Shown here piece after piece: positions 9,062 through 18,130 of a DNA stretch of 64,000 bases. Origin of the DNA: Burkholderia sp. BCC1644 (GTDB taxonomy: Bacteria > Pseudomonadota > Gammaproteobacteria > Burkholderiales > Burkholderiaceae); NCBI RefSeq assembly GCF_902833225.1, contig NZ_CADFEI010000002.1, positions 434,001 through 498,000 of the forward strand, given 5' to 3'. Made by a program: the position numbers and the translations under genes. Within the stretch, counting starts at the first letter, position 1, and every line of letters starts with the position of its first letter. The notes beneath the pieces were generated by a model, which did no database searches, was not told the DNA's origin, and saw only the letters and a program-made list of their open reading frames with translations.

Positions 9062-9835
9062 TCAGCCGCCGTAGACGTCGAACGCGAAGTACTTCTTCTC
9101 GAGCTTCTTGTACGTGCCGTCCTTGATGATGTCGGCGATCGCATGGTCGATCTTCGCCTTCAGGTCGCCATCGTCCTTGCGCAGGCCGATGCCCGCGCCG
9201 TTGCCGAGCGTCTTCGGATCGTCGATGTCCTTGCCGGCGAATTCGAAGTTCGCGCCGCGCGGCGTCTTCAGGAAGCCGATATCGGCCTGCACCGCGTCCT
9301 GCAGCGCCGCGTCGAGGCGGCCGGACATCAGGTCCTGGTACACGCCGTCCTGGTTCTGGTAAGGCACGACCTGCACGCCCTTCGGCGCCCAGTAGGCCTT
9401 CGCGTAGGTTTCCTGGATCGTGCCCTGCTCGACGCCCACCGACTTGCCCTTCAGCGATTCGGCCGTCGGCTGCAGGTTCGCGCCCTTCTTCGCGACGAGG
9501 CGCGTCGGCGTGTTGAACAGCTTGTCGGAGAACGCGATCTGCTCGGCGCGCGCCGGCGTCATCGACATCGACGACAGCACGCCGTCGAACTTCTTCGCCT
9601 TCAGCGCCGGGATCATCCCGTCGAAGTCGTTCTCGATCCACACGCATTTCGCCTTCAGGCGGGCGCAGATCTCGTTGCCGAGATCGACGTCGAAGCCGAC
9701 GACCTTGCCGCTTGCGTCCTTCGATTCGAACGGCGGGTAGCTGGCGTCGACGCCGAACCGGATCGTCGACCAATCCTTGGCGTGGGCACCGACCGCGATG
9801 CAGGCAAGGGCAATACTGAGCGCGAGTTTCTTCAT
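9062..9835 (-). CDS. hisJ: Periplasmic basic amino-acid-binding protein (HisJ/ArgT type)
   Basis: A 257-residue periplasmic binding protein for lysine/arginine/ornithine or histidine. Signal peptide MKKLALSIALACIAVGAHA ends before KDWSTIRFGVDASYPPFESKD, the SBP_bac_3 opening; FDVDLGNEICARLKAKCVWIENDFDGMIPALKAKKFD and SMTPARAEQIAFSDK match the LAO/HisJ ligand-binding pattern. It is first of the hisJQMP operon, which supplies ligand to the HisQM-P complex. Upstream, 9836-10116 has no gene and holds an AT-rich stretch at 10021-10055 that is the likely promoter; I see no certain operator there. Confidence 0.93.
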   Translation of the reverse strand: MKKLALSIALACIAVGAHAKDWSTIRFGVDASYPPFESKDASGKVVGFDVDLGNEICARLKAKCVWIENDFDGMIPALKAKKFDGVLSSMSMTPARAEQIAFSDKLFNTPTRLVAKKGANLQPTAESLKGKSVGVEQGTIQETYAKAYWAPKGVQVVPYQNQDGVYQDLMSGRLDAALQDAVQADIGFLKTPRGANFEFAGKDIDDPKTLGNGAGIGLRKDDGDLKAKIDHAIADIIKDGTYKKLEKKYFAFDVYGG

Positions 9836-10116
9836 GGCGTTCCTGTCAGAGGCGAACTGGGCCGGGTTCCGGTCGGACTGCCCGCCGTGAACCCTTCCAA
9901 CCCGGGAATCGCCTCTCCCGGCGACGCCCCAAGTTGTACATACAACTTTGCCTTTTCCGGGGTAGAGCCAGCAATCCGTGTTTATCTCTAATTGTCGGCG
10001 GATTCTTGCCGTGGGCTGCGATTTTCCTTAATTTTCAATTAATTATCGATTACATGATGCTGAATTCCGGCTTTCTCGCGGCGTAAGGCGGCAGCCGGAC
10101 GAGGCGCGAAGCCTGT

Positions 10117-10839
10117 CTATACCTCCCGTGGCAAGCCGACCGTTTCCAGACCGACCAGCCGGTAGCCGAACTGCAACTCCGTCAGCAGGTGCCGCGGCCG
10201 CGCGGGCACCGGCTCGAGCTTCTGCCGCAGGTTCGTCATGTACACGCGCACGTAGTGCGCGCGATCGGCGTCATGGATGCCCCACACCTCGGCCAGCAAC
10301 TGCCGCGCGGCGACCACGCCGCCGCGCGCGCGGATCAGCGCGGCGAGCAGCCGGAATTCGAGGCGCGTCAGATGGACGGGCTCCCCGCCACGGGCCACTT
10401 CGTGCCGGCCGAGATCGACGGTCACGTCGCCGAACCGCACGATCGACGACGACTGCCCGTCGGCCGTCACGAACGCCGCGCGCCGCAACTGCGCCCGCGC
10501 CCGCGCGAGCAGTTCGGGCACGCCGAACGGCTTGGGCAGGTAATCGTCGGCGCCCGCATCGAGCGCCGCGACCTTCTCCACCTCCTGCTGCCGCGCGGAC
10601 AGCACGATCACCGGTACCGTCGACCATTCGCGCAACTCGCGGATGAAGGTCTTGCCGTCGTCGTCCGGCAGCCCGAGATCGACGATCACGAGATCGGGCT
10701 TGCTGCTCGACGCATACATCCGCGCCTCGCGGGCCGTCGACGCCTCGCAGGTGTCGAGCCCCTCCTGTTCCAGCGCCATCCGCACGAAGCGGCGGATATC
10801 CGCTTCGTCCTCGACGATGAGTACGCGCGATCTGATCAT
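10117..10839 (-). CDS. kdpE: Response regulator KdpE
   Basis: A 240-residue OmpR-class response regulator that activates kdp transcription when phosphorylated by KdpD. The receiver domain shows the acidic pair VEDEAD, phospho-acceptor Asp54 in VIVDLGLPDDDG, the Thr/Ser switch VIVLSARQQE and Lys in DYLPKPFG; the winged-helix C-terminal domain shows LTRLEFRLLAALIRARGGVV and YVRVYMTNLRQKLE. The ATG at 10839 overlaps the kdpD stop as ATGA, so the two are translationally coupled. Length equals that of homologues (about 225-240). Confidence 0.95.
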   Translation of the reverse strand: MIRSRVLIVEDEADIRRFVRMALEQEGLDTCEASTAREARMYASSSKPDLVIVDLGLPDDDGKTFIRELREWSTVPVIVLSARQQEVEKVAALDAGADDYLPKPFGVPELLARARAQLRRAAFVTADGQSSSIVRFGDVTVDLGRHEVARGGEPVHLTRLEFRLLAALIRARGGVVAARQLLAEVWGIHDADRAHYVRVYMTNLRQKLEPVPARPRHLLTELQFGYRLVGLETVGLPREV

Positions 10840-12521
10840 GTCCGGCTCTCGGGTTCGATGTCGGGCGGCGCGCCCAGTGGCAGACGAATCTCGAACCGCG
10901 CGCCGTGCGGAGCGAGCGGCACTGCGCGGATCGAGCCGCCGTGCGCGTTGACGATACTGCGACACAGCGCGAGCCCGAGCCCGACGCCGCTGATCGACGA
11001 TTCCTTGCGTTCGCGCTCGAACGGCTCGAACAGCGGCTCGGTGTTGCGCGCGATGAAACCGGGCCCGTCGTCCTCGACGAACACGTACAGCGTTTCGCCG
11101 AACACGCGCGCGCGCACCGACACGGCCGCTTCCGCGCCCGCGTATTTCGCGGCGTTGTCGAGCAGGTTCATCAGCACGCGCTCGATCAGCAGCGCGTCGA
11201 CGTCGATCAGCGGCAGGTCGGCCGGCAGGTCGGCGCTCACGTCGCGGCCGGCCAGCACGCCGGCCGAATGCGCGAGCGCGCTGCCGACGATCTCGTCGAG
11301 CATGTGCCACTCGCGATTGAGCCGCACGCCCTCGCTCTGCATGCGCGCGAGATCGAGCAGGTTCACGACGAGCCCGTGCAGCGCCTCGGCCTGGTTGCGG
11401 ATGCCGTGCGCGAGCGCGGCCGGCTGCCCGTCAGCGAGCCGCTCGGGCCGTTCCAGCGTTTCGGCGAGCCCGCGGATCGCGGTGAGCGGCGTCTTCAGGT
11501 CGTGCGACACGGCGGCGAGCAGCGCATTGCGCAACCGCTCGCCTTCGATCCGCACCAGCGTGTGCTGCGCGACGCCGACGTAGTGCACGCGTTCGAGCGC
11601 CATCGCGATCGACGAGCACAGCGCGTCGATCAGGCGGCGATCGTCGGGATCGGTCGGCACCGGCTGCGCATCGCCGAACAGCACGAGCACGCCGCGCACG
11701 CGCATCGGCGCCTTCAGCGGCAGGTACTGCGCGGCCGCGCGCTCGAACGGCGGCATCCCGCAACCGGCAGCGCGTGCATGCTCGTAGACCCAGCGTGCGG
11801 TCGGCGCTTCGACGAACCGTGCATGCCGCGCCGGCGTCAGGTGATCGTCCGCATCGGGCAGCACGAGCGCGACACGCACGCCGAGCAGCGGCGCGATCGT
11901 GCCGGTGCAGATCGATGCGATCTGGTCGGTCTCGATCGCGGCCGACAGATCGTGCGCGACGCGCGCGAGTGCAGCCGAGCGTTTCTCGTTCGCACGCGCG
12001 GCGCGTGCCTCCGCGCGCAGGCGTGCCGCGAGCTGGCCGATCGCGAGCGCGACGGCGAGCATCAGCGCGAACGTGAACACGTATTGCGTATCGGACACCG
12101 CGAACGACAGCCTCGGCTCGACGAAGAAGAAGTCGAAGCAGCCGACGCAGACGAACGCGGCCCATGCGCCGGCCAGCCGGCCGAGCCGCAGCGCGATCAG
12201 CACGACGGTCATCAGGAACAGCATCACGACGTTCGACAGGTCGAACACGCGCAGCAGCGCGCTCGCCGCGAGCGTCGCCAGCGCGCAGACGAGCGTGGCC
12301 AGCAGCAGCGGCACCGCGTGCCGCGACACCCACACGTGCGTGCGCGGGCGCGCCTCGCGCACGGCCAGCGCGGGCTGCGTATCGGGCCCGGCGCCCGCGA
12401 TGCGGTCGGCCATCGCCGCGCAGGCGCGCAGCATGCCACGCCAGCGGTCGCCGCCCGCGGCGGATTCCGGCGGCATCCTCGTCCGCCGATTCGCTTCGTT
12501 CACGTTCACATTCACATCCAT
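10836..12521 (-). CDS. kdpD: Short KdpD-type sensor histidine kinase lacking the N-terminal sensor region
   Basis: A 561-residue membrane histidine kinase pairing with KdpE. From the N-terminus: about 65 hydrophilic residues (MDVNVNVNEANRR), four membrane segments of the DUF4118 type (about 66-170, with LSNVVMLFLMTVVLIALRLGRLAGAWAAF and CFDFFFVEPRLSFAV split here only for length), a GAF-like domain (190-310), HisKA with AAVSHDLKTPLTAIRG (His340), and HATPase with NLLDNAAKYA and SGVGLGLALC. Canonical KdpD is about 890 residues and begins with a KdpD ATP-binding domain and a USP domain; both, about 330-350 residues, are absent. The upstream DNA is kdpB and a terminator, with no remnant of them. 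The ATG at 12521 comes only 13 bases after that terminator's T-run. Confidence 0.9.
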   Translation of the reverse strand: MDVNVNVNEANRRTRMPPESAAGGDRWRGMLRACAAMADRIAGAGPDTQPALAVREARPRTHVWVSRHAVPLLLATLVCALATLAASALLRVFDLSNVVMLFLMTVVLIALRLGRLAGAWAAFVCVGCFDFFFVEPRLSFAVSDTQYVFTFALMLAVALAIGQLAARLRAEARAARANEKRSAALARVAHDLSAAIETDQIASICTGTIAPLLGVRVALVLPDADDHLTPARHARFVEAPTARWVYEHARAAGCGMPPFERAAAQYLPLKAPMRVRGVLVLFGDAQPVPTDPDDRRLIDALCSSIAMALERVHYVGVAQHTLVRIEGERLRNALLAAVSHDLKTPLTAIRGLAETLERPERLADGQPAALAHGIRNQAEALHGLVVNLLDLARMQSEGVRLNREWHMLDEIVGSALAHSAGVLAGRDVSADLPADLPLIDVDALLIERVLMNLLDNAAKYAGAEAAVSVRARVFGETLYVFVEDDGPGFIARNTEPLFEPFERERKESSISGVGLGLALCRSIVNAHGGSIRAVPLAPHGARFEIRLPLGAPPDIEPESRT

Positions 12522-12533
12522 GATCGCTTCCGG

Positions 12534-12594
12534 CAATAAAAACGCCGAACGGCCCCGCGCACGCCGCGAAGGCGTGAACGGGGCCGCGACGGCG
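12534..12594 (-). terminator. Intercistronic terminator/attenuator between kdpB and kdpD
   Basis: On the minus strand the 81-base gap after kdpB folds into one long hairpin: CGCCG, then GGCCCCG, then ACGCC, loop TTCGC, GGCGT, CGGGGCC, CGGCG, with small internal loops, followed at once by TTTTTATT. It has all features of an intrinsic terminator and lies inside the kdp gene series, so kdpDE expression must depend on read-through or a separate promoter. Confidence 0.8.
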
Positions 12595-12601
12595 CGTTCG
12601 G

Positions 12602-14686
12602 TCAGATAAACGGCGTCAACAGCATGTCGATCAGCTTGATGCCGATGAACGGCGCGACGATCCCGCCCACCCCGTAGATCAGCAGGTTGCGCCCCAGCAG
12701 CTTCTCGGCCGGCTCCGCGCGATACGTCACGCCCTTCAGCGCGAGCGGAATCAGCGCGACGATGATCAGCGCGTTGAAGATCACCGCCGAGAGGATCGCC
12801 GACGTCGGGCTGTGCAGCCCCATCACGTTCAGCGCGCCGAGCGCCGGATAGGTCGCGACGAACGCGGCCGGGATGATCGCGAAATACTTCGCGAGATCGT
12901 TCGCCACGCTGAAGGTGGTCAGCGCGCCGCGCGTCATGATCATCTGCTTGCCGACCTCGACCACCTGCATCAGCTTCGTCGGGTTGCTGTCGAGGTCGAC
13001 CATGTTGGCCGCCTCCTTCGCCGCCTGCGTGCCGCTGTGCATCGCGACGGCCACGTCGGCCTGCGCGAGCGCCGGCGCGTCGTTGGTGCCGTCGCCCGTC
13101 ATCGCGACGAGATGGCCCTTCGCCTGGTGCTCGCGGATCAGCCGCAGCTTGTCTTCGGGCGTCGCTTCGGCGAGGTAGTCGTCGACACCGGCTTCCGCCG
13201 CGATCGCGGCCGCGGTGAGCCGGTTGTCGCCGGTGATCATCACCGTCTTCACGCCGACCTTGCGCAACTCGGCGAAACGCGCGGCGATCCCGTGCTTGAC
13301 GATGTCCTTCAGCTCGATCGCGCCGAGCACCGTCGAGCCATCGGCGACGACGAGCGGCGTACCGCCGCGCCGCGCGATGCCGTTGACGGCCGTTTCGACC
13401 GCTTGAGGAAACACGCCGCCGAGCGCATCGACATGCGCGCGGATCGCGGACGCCGCACCCTTGCGCACCTGGCGCTCGCCGATGTCGAGGCCGCTCATCC
13501 GCGTGCGTGCGCTGAACGGCACCGTGACGCTGCCGTCGGCGGCCGCCACGTCCAGCGAGAAGCGCTGCTTCGCGAGCGCGACGATCGAGCGCCCCTCGGG
13601 CGTTTCGTCGGCCAGCGACGACAGTTGCGCGGCCTCGGCCAGCGCGCGCTCGTCCACGCCGGGCGCCGGCCGGAACTGCACGGCCTCGCGGTTGCCGAGC
13701 GTGATCGTGCCGGTCTTGTCGAGCAGCAGCACGTCGACGTCGCCGGCCGCCTCGATCGCGCGGCCCGACGTCGCGAGCACGTTCGCGCGCATCATGCGGC
13801 TCATCCCCGCGATGCCGATCGCCGACAGCAGCGCGCCGATCGTCGTCGGGATCAGGCACACGAGCAGCGCGATCAGCACGGTCAGGCTCACGGCCGAGCC
13901 CGACGCGTTCAGCAGCACGCTGAACTGCGAGAACGGCAGCAGCGTCACGCATACGAGCAGGAAGATGATCGTCAGCGCGACGAGCAGGATCGTCAGCGCG
14001 ATCTCGTTCGGCGTCTTGCCGCGCTTCGCGCCTTCGACCATCGCGATCATCCGGTCGAGAAACGCTTCGCCCGGTTGCGCGGTGATCTTCACGATGATCC
14101 AGTCGGACAGCACGCGCGTGCCGCCCGTCACCGACGAGAAATCGCCGCCCGACTCGCGGATCACCGGCGCGGATTCGCCGGTGATTGCCGACTCGTCTAC
14201 CGACGCGACGCCGTCGATGACTTCGCCGTCGGCCGGAATCGTGTCGCCGGCCTCGACGAGCACGATGCTGCCGGCCGCGAGTTCGTCGCTCGGTACGCGA
14301 TGGCTGGTGCTGCCGGCTTGCTTCGGCTCGTCGAGCACCTTCGCGTACACGCGCTTGCGCGCCGCCCGCAATGCGTCGGCCTGCGCCTTGCCGCGCCCTT
14401 CGGCCAGCGCCTCGGCCGCGTTCGCGAACAGCACGGTGAACCACAGCCAGCACGCGACCGCGAAGATGAAGCCGGCCGGCGCGTCGGCGGTGCCGGTCAG
14501 CGCCTGCAGCCACAGCACGGTCGTGACGATGCTGCCGAGATAGACGACGAACATCACCGGGTTCTTCAACTGCACGCGCGGCGCGAGCTTGCGGAACGCC
14601 TCGCGCAGCACCGCCGTCCAGCGCATCGGCGGCACGGCGCCGACCGGCATCGCCGCCGGATTGATCGGGGTTTCGATATGGGACAT
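12602..14686 (-). CDS. kdpB: Potassium-transporting ATPase subunit B
   Basis: The P-type ATPase subunit (694 residues) of the Kdp high-affinity potassium pump; it hydrolyses ATP and couples to KdpA. Seen: actuator motif ITGESAP, phosphorylation site [33 protein letters not shown] and hinge [21 protein letters not shown]. The ATG at 14686 ([10 protein letters not shown]) has GGAG seven bases upstream; an in-frame ATG at 14710 overlapping the kdpC stop as TAATG has a weaker site. It follows kdpC rather than kdpA, which is not the usual kdpFABC order. Downstream is a strong terminator. Confidence 0.96.
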   Translation of the reverse strand: MSHIETPINPAAMPVGAVPPMRWTAVLREAFRKLAPRVQLKNPVMFVVYLGSIVTTVLWLQALTGTADAPAGFIFAVACWLWFTVLFANAAEALAEGRGKAQADALRAARKRVYAKVLDEPKQAGSTSHRVPSDELAAGSIVLVEAGDTIPADGEVIDGVASVDESAITGESAPVIRESGGDFSSVTGGTRVLSDWIIVKITAQPGEAFLDRMIAMVEGAKRGKTPNEIALTILLVALTIIFLLVCVTLLPFSQFSVLLNASGSAVSLTVLIALLVCLIPTTIGALLSAIGIAGMSRMMRANVLATSGRAIEAAGDVDVLLLDKTGTITLGNREAVQFRPAPGVDERALAEAAQLSSLADETPEGRSIVALAKQRFSLDVAAADGSVTVPFSARTRMSGLDIGERQVRKGAASAIRAHVDALGGVFPQAVETAVNGIARRGGTPLVVADGSTVLGAIELKDIVKHGIAARFAELRKVGVKTVMITGDNRLTAAAIAAEAGVDDYLAEATPEDKLRLIREHQAKGHLVAMTGDGTNDAPALAQADVAVAMHSGTQAAKEAANMVDLDSNPTKLMQVVEVGKQMIMTRGALTTFSVANDLAKYFAIIPAAFVATYPALGALNVMGLHSPTSAILSAVIFNALIIVALIPLALKGVTYRAEPAEKLLGRNLLIYGVGGIVAPFIGIKLIDMLLTPFI

Positions 14687-14709
14687 GAGTGACTCCGTGG
14701 TTCCTGCCA

Positions 14710-15408
14710 TTACTTCACGCCGGCCGCGTGGCCGAACGTGCGGTCGAGCCCGAGGTTCAGGTCGAGCACGCGCACGCGCGGTTCGCCGAGCACGCCGAGT
14801 TGGCGCGGCGACGCGATACGATCGACGAGCGTCGCCACCTGCGCGGCATCGACGCCGCGTGCATGGGCGACGCGTGCCGCCTGCAACCGCGCGTTCGCGA
14901 CCGAGATCTCGGGATCGAGCCCGGACGCCGATGCGGTGACGGCGTCCACCGGCACCGGCGTGCCGTCGGCGAGCGCGTTCTCCTGGCGGTACGCGCGCAC
15001 CCGCTGCGCGATGTCGGCGAGCAGCTTCTTGCTGGTCGCACCCTGGTTGCTGGCGCCGCTGCCGGCCGCGTTGTACGGTTGGTCGACCGTCTTCGACGGA
15101 TCGGCCGGATCGGTGCCGACCGTCGCGCTCGGCCGCGCGTGGAAGTAGCCGGCGCGCGTGAATGGCTGCCCGATCACCGCCGAGCCGACCGTCGTGCCGT
15201 TGCGCTGCACGAGACTGCCGCGCGCCTGCGACGGGAACAGCACGTTCGCAACGCCCGTGGTGAGCAGCGGATACGCGAGGCCGGTGACGAGCATGAACAG
15301 CACCGACGATGCGATCACGGGCCGCACGAGGCCGCGCGTCGCCGCGCCGAACGAAGAACCGGGTGCCGGCGCGGCGGCGGCCGCTGCCTGGCGATTGCCT
15401 TGCATCAT
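14710..15408 (-). CDS. kdpC: Potassium-transporting ATPase subunit C
   Basis: KdpC, the single-span periplasm-facing subunit that stabilises the KdpFABC complex. The 232-residue product has one N-terminal membrane segment ([24 protein letters not shown]) and the KdpC landmarks [49 protein letters not shown] and [16 protein letters not shown] split by linkers. It is longer than the E. coli protein (190), with an Ala/Pro-rich N-terminus and an insertion near [20 protein letters not shown]. It starts 10 bases after kdpA and ends overlapping the possible first start of kdpB, so it lies between kdpA and kdpB. Confidence 0.95.
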   Translation of the reverse strand: MMQGNRQAAAAAAPAPGSSFGAATRGLVRPVIASSVLFMLVTGLAYPLLTTGVANVLFPSQARGSLVQRNGTTVGSAVIGQPFTRAGYFHARPSATVGTDPADPSKTVDQPYNAAGSGASNQGATSKKLLADIAQRVRAYRQENALADGTPVPVDAVTASASGLDPEISVANARLQAARVAHARGVDAAQVATLVDRIASPRQLGVLGEPRVRVLDLNLGLDRTFGHAAGVK

Positions 15409-15418
15409 GATGTTTCCC

Positions 15419-17122
15419 TCAGAACAGTTGGCCGCCCGACATCAGCAGGTGCTCGACGACCGGGCCGAGCGCGAGCGCCGGCAGAAACGTGAGACCGCCG
15501 ACCACCAGGATCACGAAAACCAGCAGGCCGGCGAACAGGCCCGTCGACGTCGACAGCGTGCCCGCGCTTTCCGGCACGCGCTTCTTCGCGGCGAGGCTGC
15601 CCGCGACCGCGAGCATCGGCAGCAGCGTGAGGTAGCGGCCGATCAGCATCGCGAAGCCGATCGTCGTGTTGAAGAACGGCGTGTTCGCGTTCAACCCGGC
15701 GAACGCGGAACCGTTGTTGGCCGTACCCGACGTGTACGCATACAGCACTTCGCTGAAGCCGTGCGGGCCGAGGTTCGCGAGGCTGTCCATCGTCGAGTGC
15801 AGCATCGCGGCCAGCGCGGTGAAGCCGAGGATGCTGAACGGATGCGCGAGCACCGCGAGCATCACGAACTTCATCTCGCGCGCCTCGATCTTCTTGCCGA
15901 GGAATTCCGGCGTGCGGCCGATCATCATCCCGACCAGGAACACCGTGAGGATCGCGAACGTGAACAGGTTGATCAGCCCGACGCCGTCGCCGCCGAACAC
16001 GTTGTTCAGCATCATCTGCGCGATCGGCACGAGCCCGCCGAGCGGCGTCAGCGAGTCGTGCATCGCATCGACCGAACCGGTGGTCGCGGCCGTCGTGACG
16101 GTCGCGAACAGGCTCGTCTGCGCGATGCCGAAGCGCATTTCCTTGCCTTCCATGTTGCCGCCCGGCTGCGCGGCGCTCATCTGCTGGTCGACGCCGAGCC
16201 CGGTCAGGAGCGGATTGCCGTGCTGCTCGGCCGAATAGATCACGGCGAGGAAGCCGACGAACATCACGACGAACGCGCCGAGAATCACCCAGCCCTGGCG
16301 GCGCCGGCCGATCATCGTGCCGAGCGCATAGGTCAGCGCGGACGGGATCAGCAGCATCGACAGCATGTGCAGCGTGTTGGTGAGCGGCGTCGGGTTCTCG
16401 AACGGATGCGCGGCGTTCATGCTGAAGAAGCCGCCGCCGTTCGTGCCGATATGCTTGATCGACTCGAGGCTCGCGACGGGCCCCATCACGATCTGCTGGC
16501 GCGCGCCTTCGAGCGTGGTCGCCCATGCATCGGCGGCGAGCGTCTGCGGCATGCCCTGCCATACGTATACGAGCGCCATCACGAAGCTGAGCGGCAGCAG
16601 CACGCGATAGGTCACGCGCGTGAAGTCGACCCAGTAGTTGCCGATGTCGGCCGCGCTCTTGCGGCTCAGCCCGCGGATGAAGCCGCCCGCGGCCGCGACG
16701 CCAGTCGCCGCGCTGACGACCATCAGGAACGTGATGACGGCCATCTGCGAGAAGTTCGACAGGCTGCTTTCGCCCGCATACGCCTGCCAGTTCGTGTTCG
16801 TGATGAACGACGCGGCCGTGTTGAACGCGAGGTCGGGGCTTTGCGACGCGCGCTGCAGCGTATCGAACGGCAGCGCGTCCTGGATACGCAGCAGCAGGTA
16901 GCCGAGCAGCATCATCCCGGCGTTACTGAGCAGCAGCACCATGCCGTAGCGCTGCCACGACATCGCTTCGTCGGGGTTCACGCCGAGCAGCGCATAGGTG
17001 CGGCGTTCGACCCACGCGTGGCGCGGGCTCGTGAAGGCGTGCGCAAGCCATTTCCCGACGACGGGCACCAGCGCCAGCATGATCGCGAGAACGATCGCGA
17101 ATTGAATGAGATTGTTGAACAT
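15419..17122 (-). CDS. kdpA: Potassium-transporting ATPase subunit A
   Basis: The potassium-translocating channel-like subunit, 567 residues with about ten membrane spans. Selectivity-filter loops of the family are visible: [27 protein letters not shown] and NNGSAF; other landmarks are [12 protein letters not shown] and [16 protein letters not shown]. The ATG at 17122 follows a 27-codon small frame by 12 bases. E. coli KdpA has 557 residues, so it is complete. Next downstream gene is kdpC. Confidence 0.96.
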   Translation of the reverse strand: MFNNLIQFAIVLAIMLALVPVVGKWLAHAFTSPRHAWVERRTYALLGVNPDEAMSWQRYGMVLLLSNAGMMLLGYLLLRIQDALPFDTLQRASQSPDLAFNTAASFITNTNWQAYAGESSLSNFSQMAVITFLMVVSAATGVAAAGGFIRGLSRKSAADIGNYWVDFTRVTYRVLLPLSFVMALVYVWQGMPQTLAADAWATTLEGARQQIVMGPVASLESIKHIGTNGGGFFSMNAAHPFENPTPLTNTLHMLSMLLIPSALTYALGTMIGRRRQGWVILGAFVVMFVGFLAVIYSAEQHGNPLLTGLGVDQQMSAAQPGGNMEGKEMRFGIAQTSLFATVTTAATTGSVDAMHDSLTPLGGLVPIAQMMLNNVFGGDGVGLINLFTFAILTVFLVGMMIGRTPEFLGKKIEAREMKFVMLAVLAHPFSILGFTALAAMLHSTMDSLANLGPHGFSEVLYAYTSGTANNGSAFAGLNANTPFFNTTIGFAMLIGRYLTLLPMLAVAGSLAAKKRVPESAGTLSTSTGLFAGLLVFVILVVGGLTFLPALALGPVVEHLLMSGGQLF

Positions 17123-17134
17123 GTCGACGCTCGC

Positions 17135-17218
17135 TCAGATCCGGTCGAGGCCGGTGATGAAACCGGCCGTCAATGCAAAGAACGCGAGCGTGAAAAAAAT
17201 GAAAAGCAGATCGCTCAT
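17135..17218 (-). CDS. 27-residue membrane peptide between kdpF and kdpA
   Basis: A small frame in the kdp operon, MSDLLFIFFTLAFFALTA plus nine residues ending in TGLDRI. Almost the whole peptide is one hydrophobic helix with a charged C-terminus. It sits between kdpF (42 bases upstream) and kdpA (12 bases downstream) and shares their direction. The ribosome-binding site (GGTGA) is modest. Similar short membrane peptides next to kdpF have been seen by me in other kdp operons, but I cannot name a family. It may be a second KdpF-like accessory helix or a leader peptide. Confidence 0.6.
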   Translation of the reverse strand: MSDLLFIFFTLAFFALTAGFITGLDRI

Positions 17219-17260
17219 GACATTCACCGATATTTTCGAATTCCTGTTGAATCGCGCCGA

Positions 17261-17341
17261 TCAATACCGCTCGGGCTTGATCAACGCATGAAACAGATAG
17301 ATAAAGAGCGCGAGCGATAGCGCGCCGGTGATCCACAACAT
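17261..17341 (-). CDS. kdpF: KdpF small subunit
   Basis: A 26-residue single-helix protein, MLWITGALSLALFIYLF then HALIKPERY. The ending LIKPERY/F is the hallmark of KdpF, the lipid-like small subunit that stabilises KdpABC in the inner membrane. The ATG at 17341 follows GGGGAAAGCC. It is the first gene of the kdp series and too short for most gene finders. Confidence 0.88.
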   Translation of the reverse strand: MLWITGALSLALFIYLFHALIKPERY

Positions 17342-17678
17342 GGCTTTCCCCTTTTGTTCGTATGCGCGGCAACGCCGCGCTACCGTCGCCGTAGCGGGCC
17401 ATGCCGTGTCGGCACAACCCCCGGTGACGCCCCCATGCTCATCTGGCGAATGGGATGCGACAGTGTAGAAATCCGCGTATCAAAGCGGTGTTCAATTTCC
17501 TTGCAGGGAATAAAAAAGCCGTAAAGACGAAAGCCGGCGCGCACTGCGTTTTTATGGGTTCTTTTCAGGGCCGGGGCGAGTCTATACACCGTATCGTCAT
17601 CGCGATTCTTAAAATGAGCGCCATGTCTAGGACGAGCTTTTCGCGTTGCGGAGCACGATGCGACCAGGGGAAGAAAGC
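17342..17678. promoter_or_regulatory. Divergent intergenic region upstream of kdpF
   Basis: About 340 bases with no credible gene. On the minus strand CTTTACGGCTTTTTTATTCC (17493-17513 region) resembles the paired T-rich KdpE target of E. coli, but the match is loose. On the plus strand the aggggaag at 17665-17672 is the ribosome-binding site of the small gene at 17679. Confidence 0.35.
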
Positions 17679-17993
17679 ATGAAACCGACCAGAACCGAAT
17701 CCGCTGCTTCACACGATCTGCCACCCGTGCGTTCGCGGCGTCGCTTCCCCGCGGATGACCTCGTGCTGCTGTCGATCCGCGTCGAATCGGACAACCTCGC
17801 GGCCGTGCGACGCCGGCTGCATCAGGCCGTCGGCGCCGCGCTCAATTTCTACACGGCCGCGATCGACCGGCGCACCGGGCGCGCGTGCATCGAGCTCGAA
17901 GTCGCACGGTCGCAGGCATCGCCCGCGATCCTGTCGATCCTCCGCCTGCTGCCGGCCGCCGAGTTCGGCACGATCCGCCTGTTGCAGCACTAG
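17679..17993 (+). CDS. Conserved hypothetical protein, possible ferredoxin-like fold
   Basis: A 104-residue protein I cannot assign. After about 28 polar residues the sequence alternates as in a small alpha/beta domain (DLVLLSIRVESDNLAAVRRRL, then FYTAAIDRRTGRACIELEVA, then AILSILRLLPAAEFGTIRLL), reminiscent of ACT or other ferredoxin-like folds; this is inference from the pattern. The ATG at 17679 follows AGGGGAAG and is preferred to upstream in-frame codons. It is divergent from kdp and followed by a hairpin with a T-run, so it is probably monocistronic. Confidence 0.65.
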   Translation: MKPTRTESAASHDLPPVRSRRRFPADDLVLLSIRVESDNLAAVRRRLHQAVGAALNFYTAAIDRRTGRACIELEVARSQASPAILSILRLLPAAEFGTIRLLQH

Positions 17994-18010
17994 TCGGCAT
18001 TCGCCGCGGC

Positions 18011-18045
18011 CGCGCGTGACCCGCGTCACGCGCGCCTCCCTTTTC
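18011..18045 (+). terminator. Intrinsic terminator after the 104-residue gene
   Basis: A 10-bp stem CGCGCGTGAC / GTCACGCGCG with loop CCGC, followed by CCTCCCTTTTC, 18 bases after the stop codon at 17993. Confidence 0.6.
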
Positions 18046-18130
18046 ATCGATTCGAACGCGCGTGTCCGCACGGATGCGCGCGACGAATCGTCGTTCCCGT
18101 CGCAACGGGCCTTTCCAGGAAGCACACGCA

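Noticed and set aside
10836-14513. 1225-residue frame suggesting a KdpD fused to an upstream region
   Set aside because: The N-terminal 660 residues are a second frame of kdpB and cross a strong terminator; family similarity begins only near 12521.
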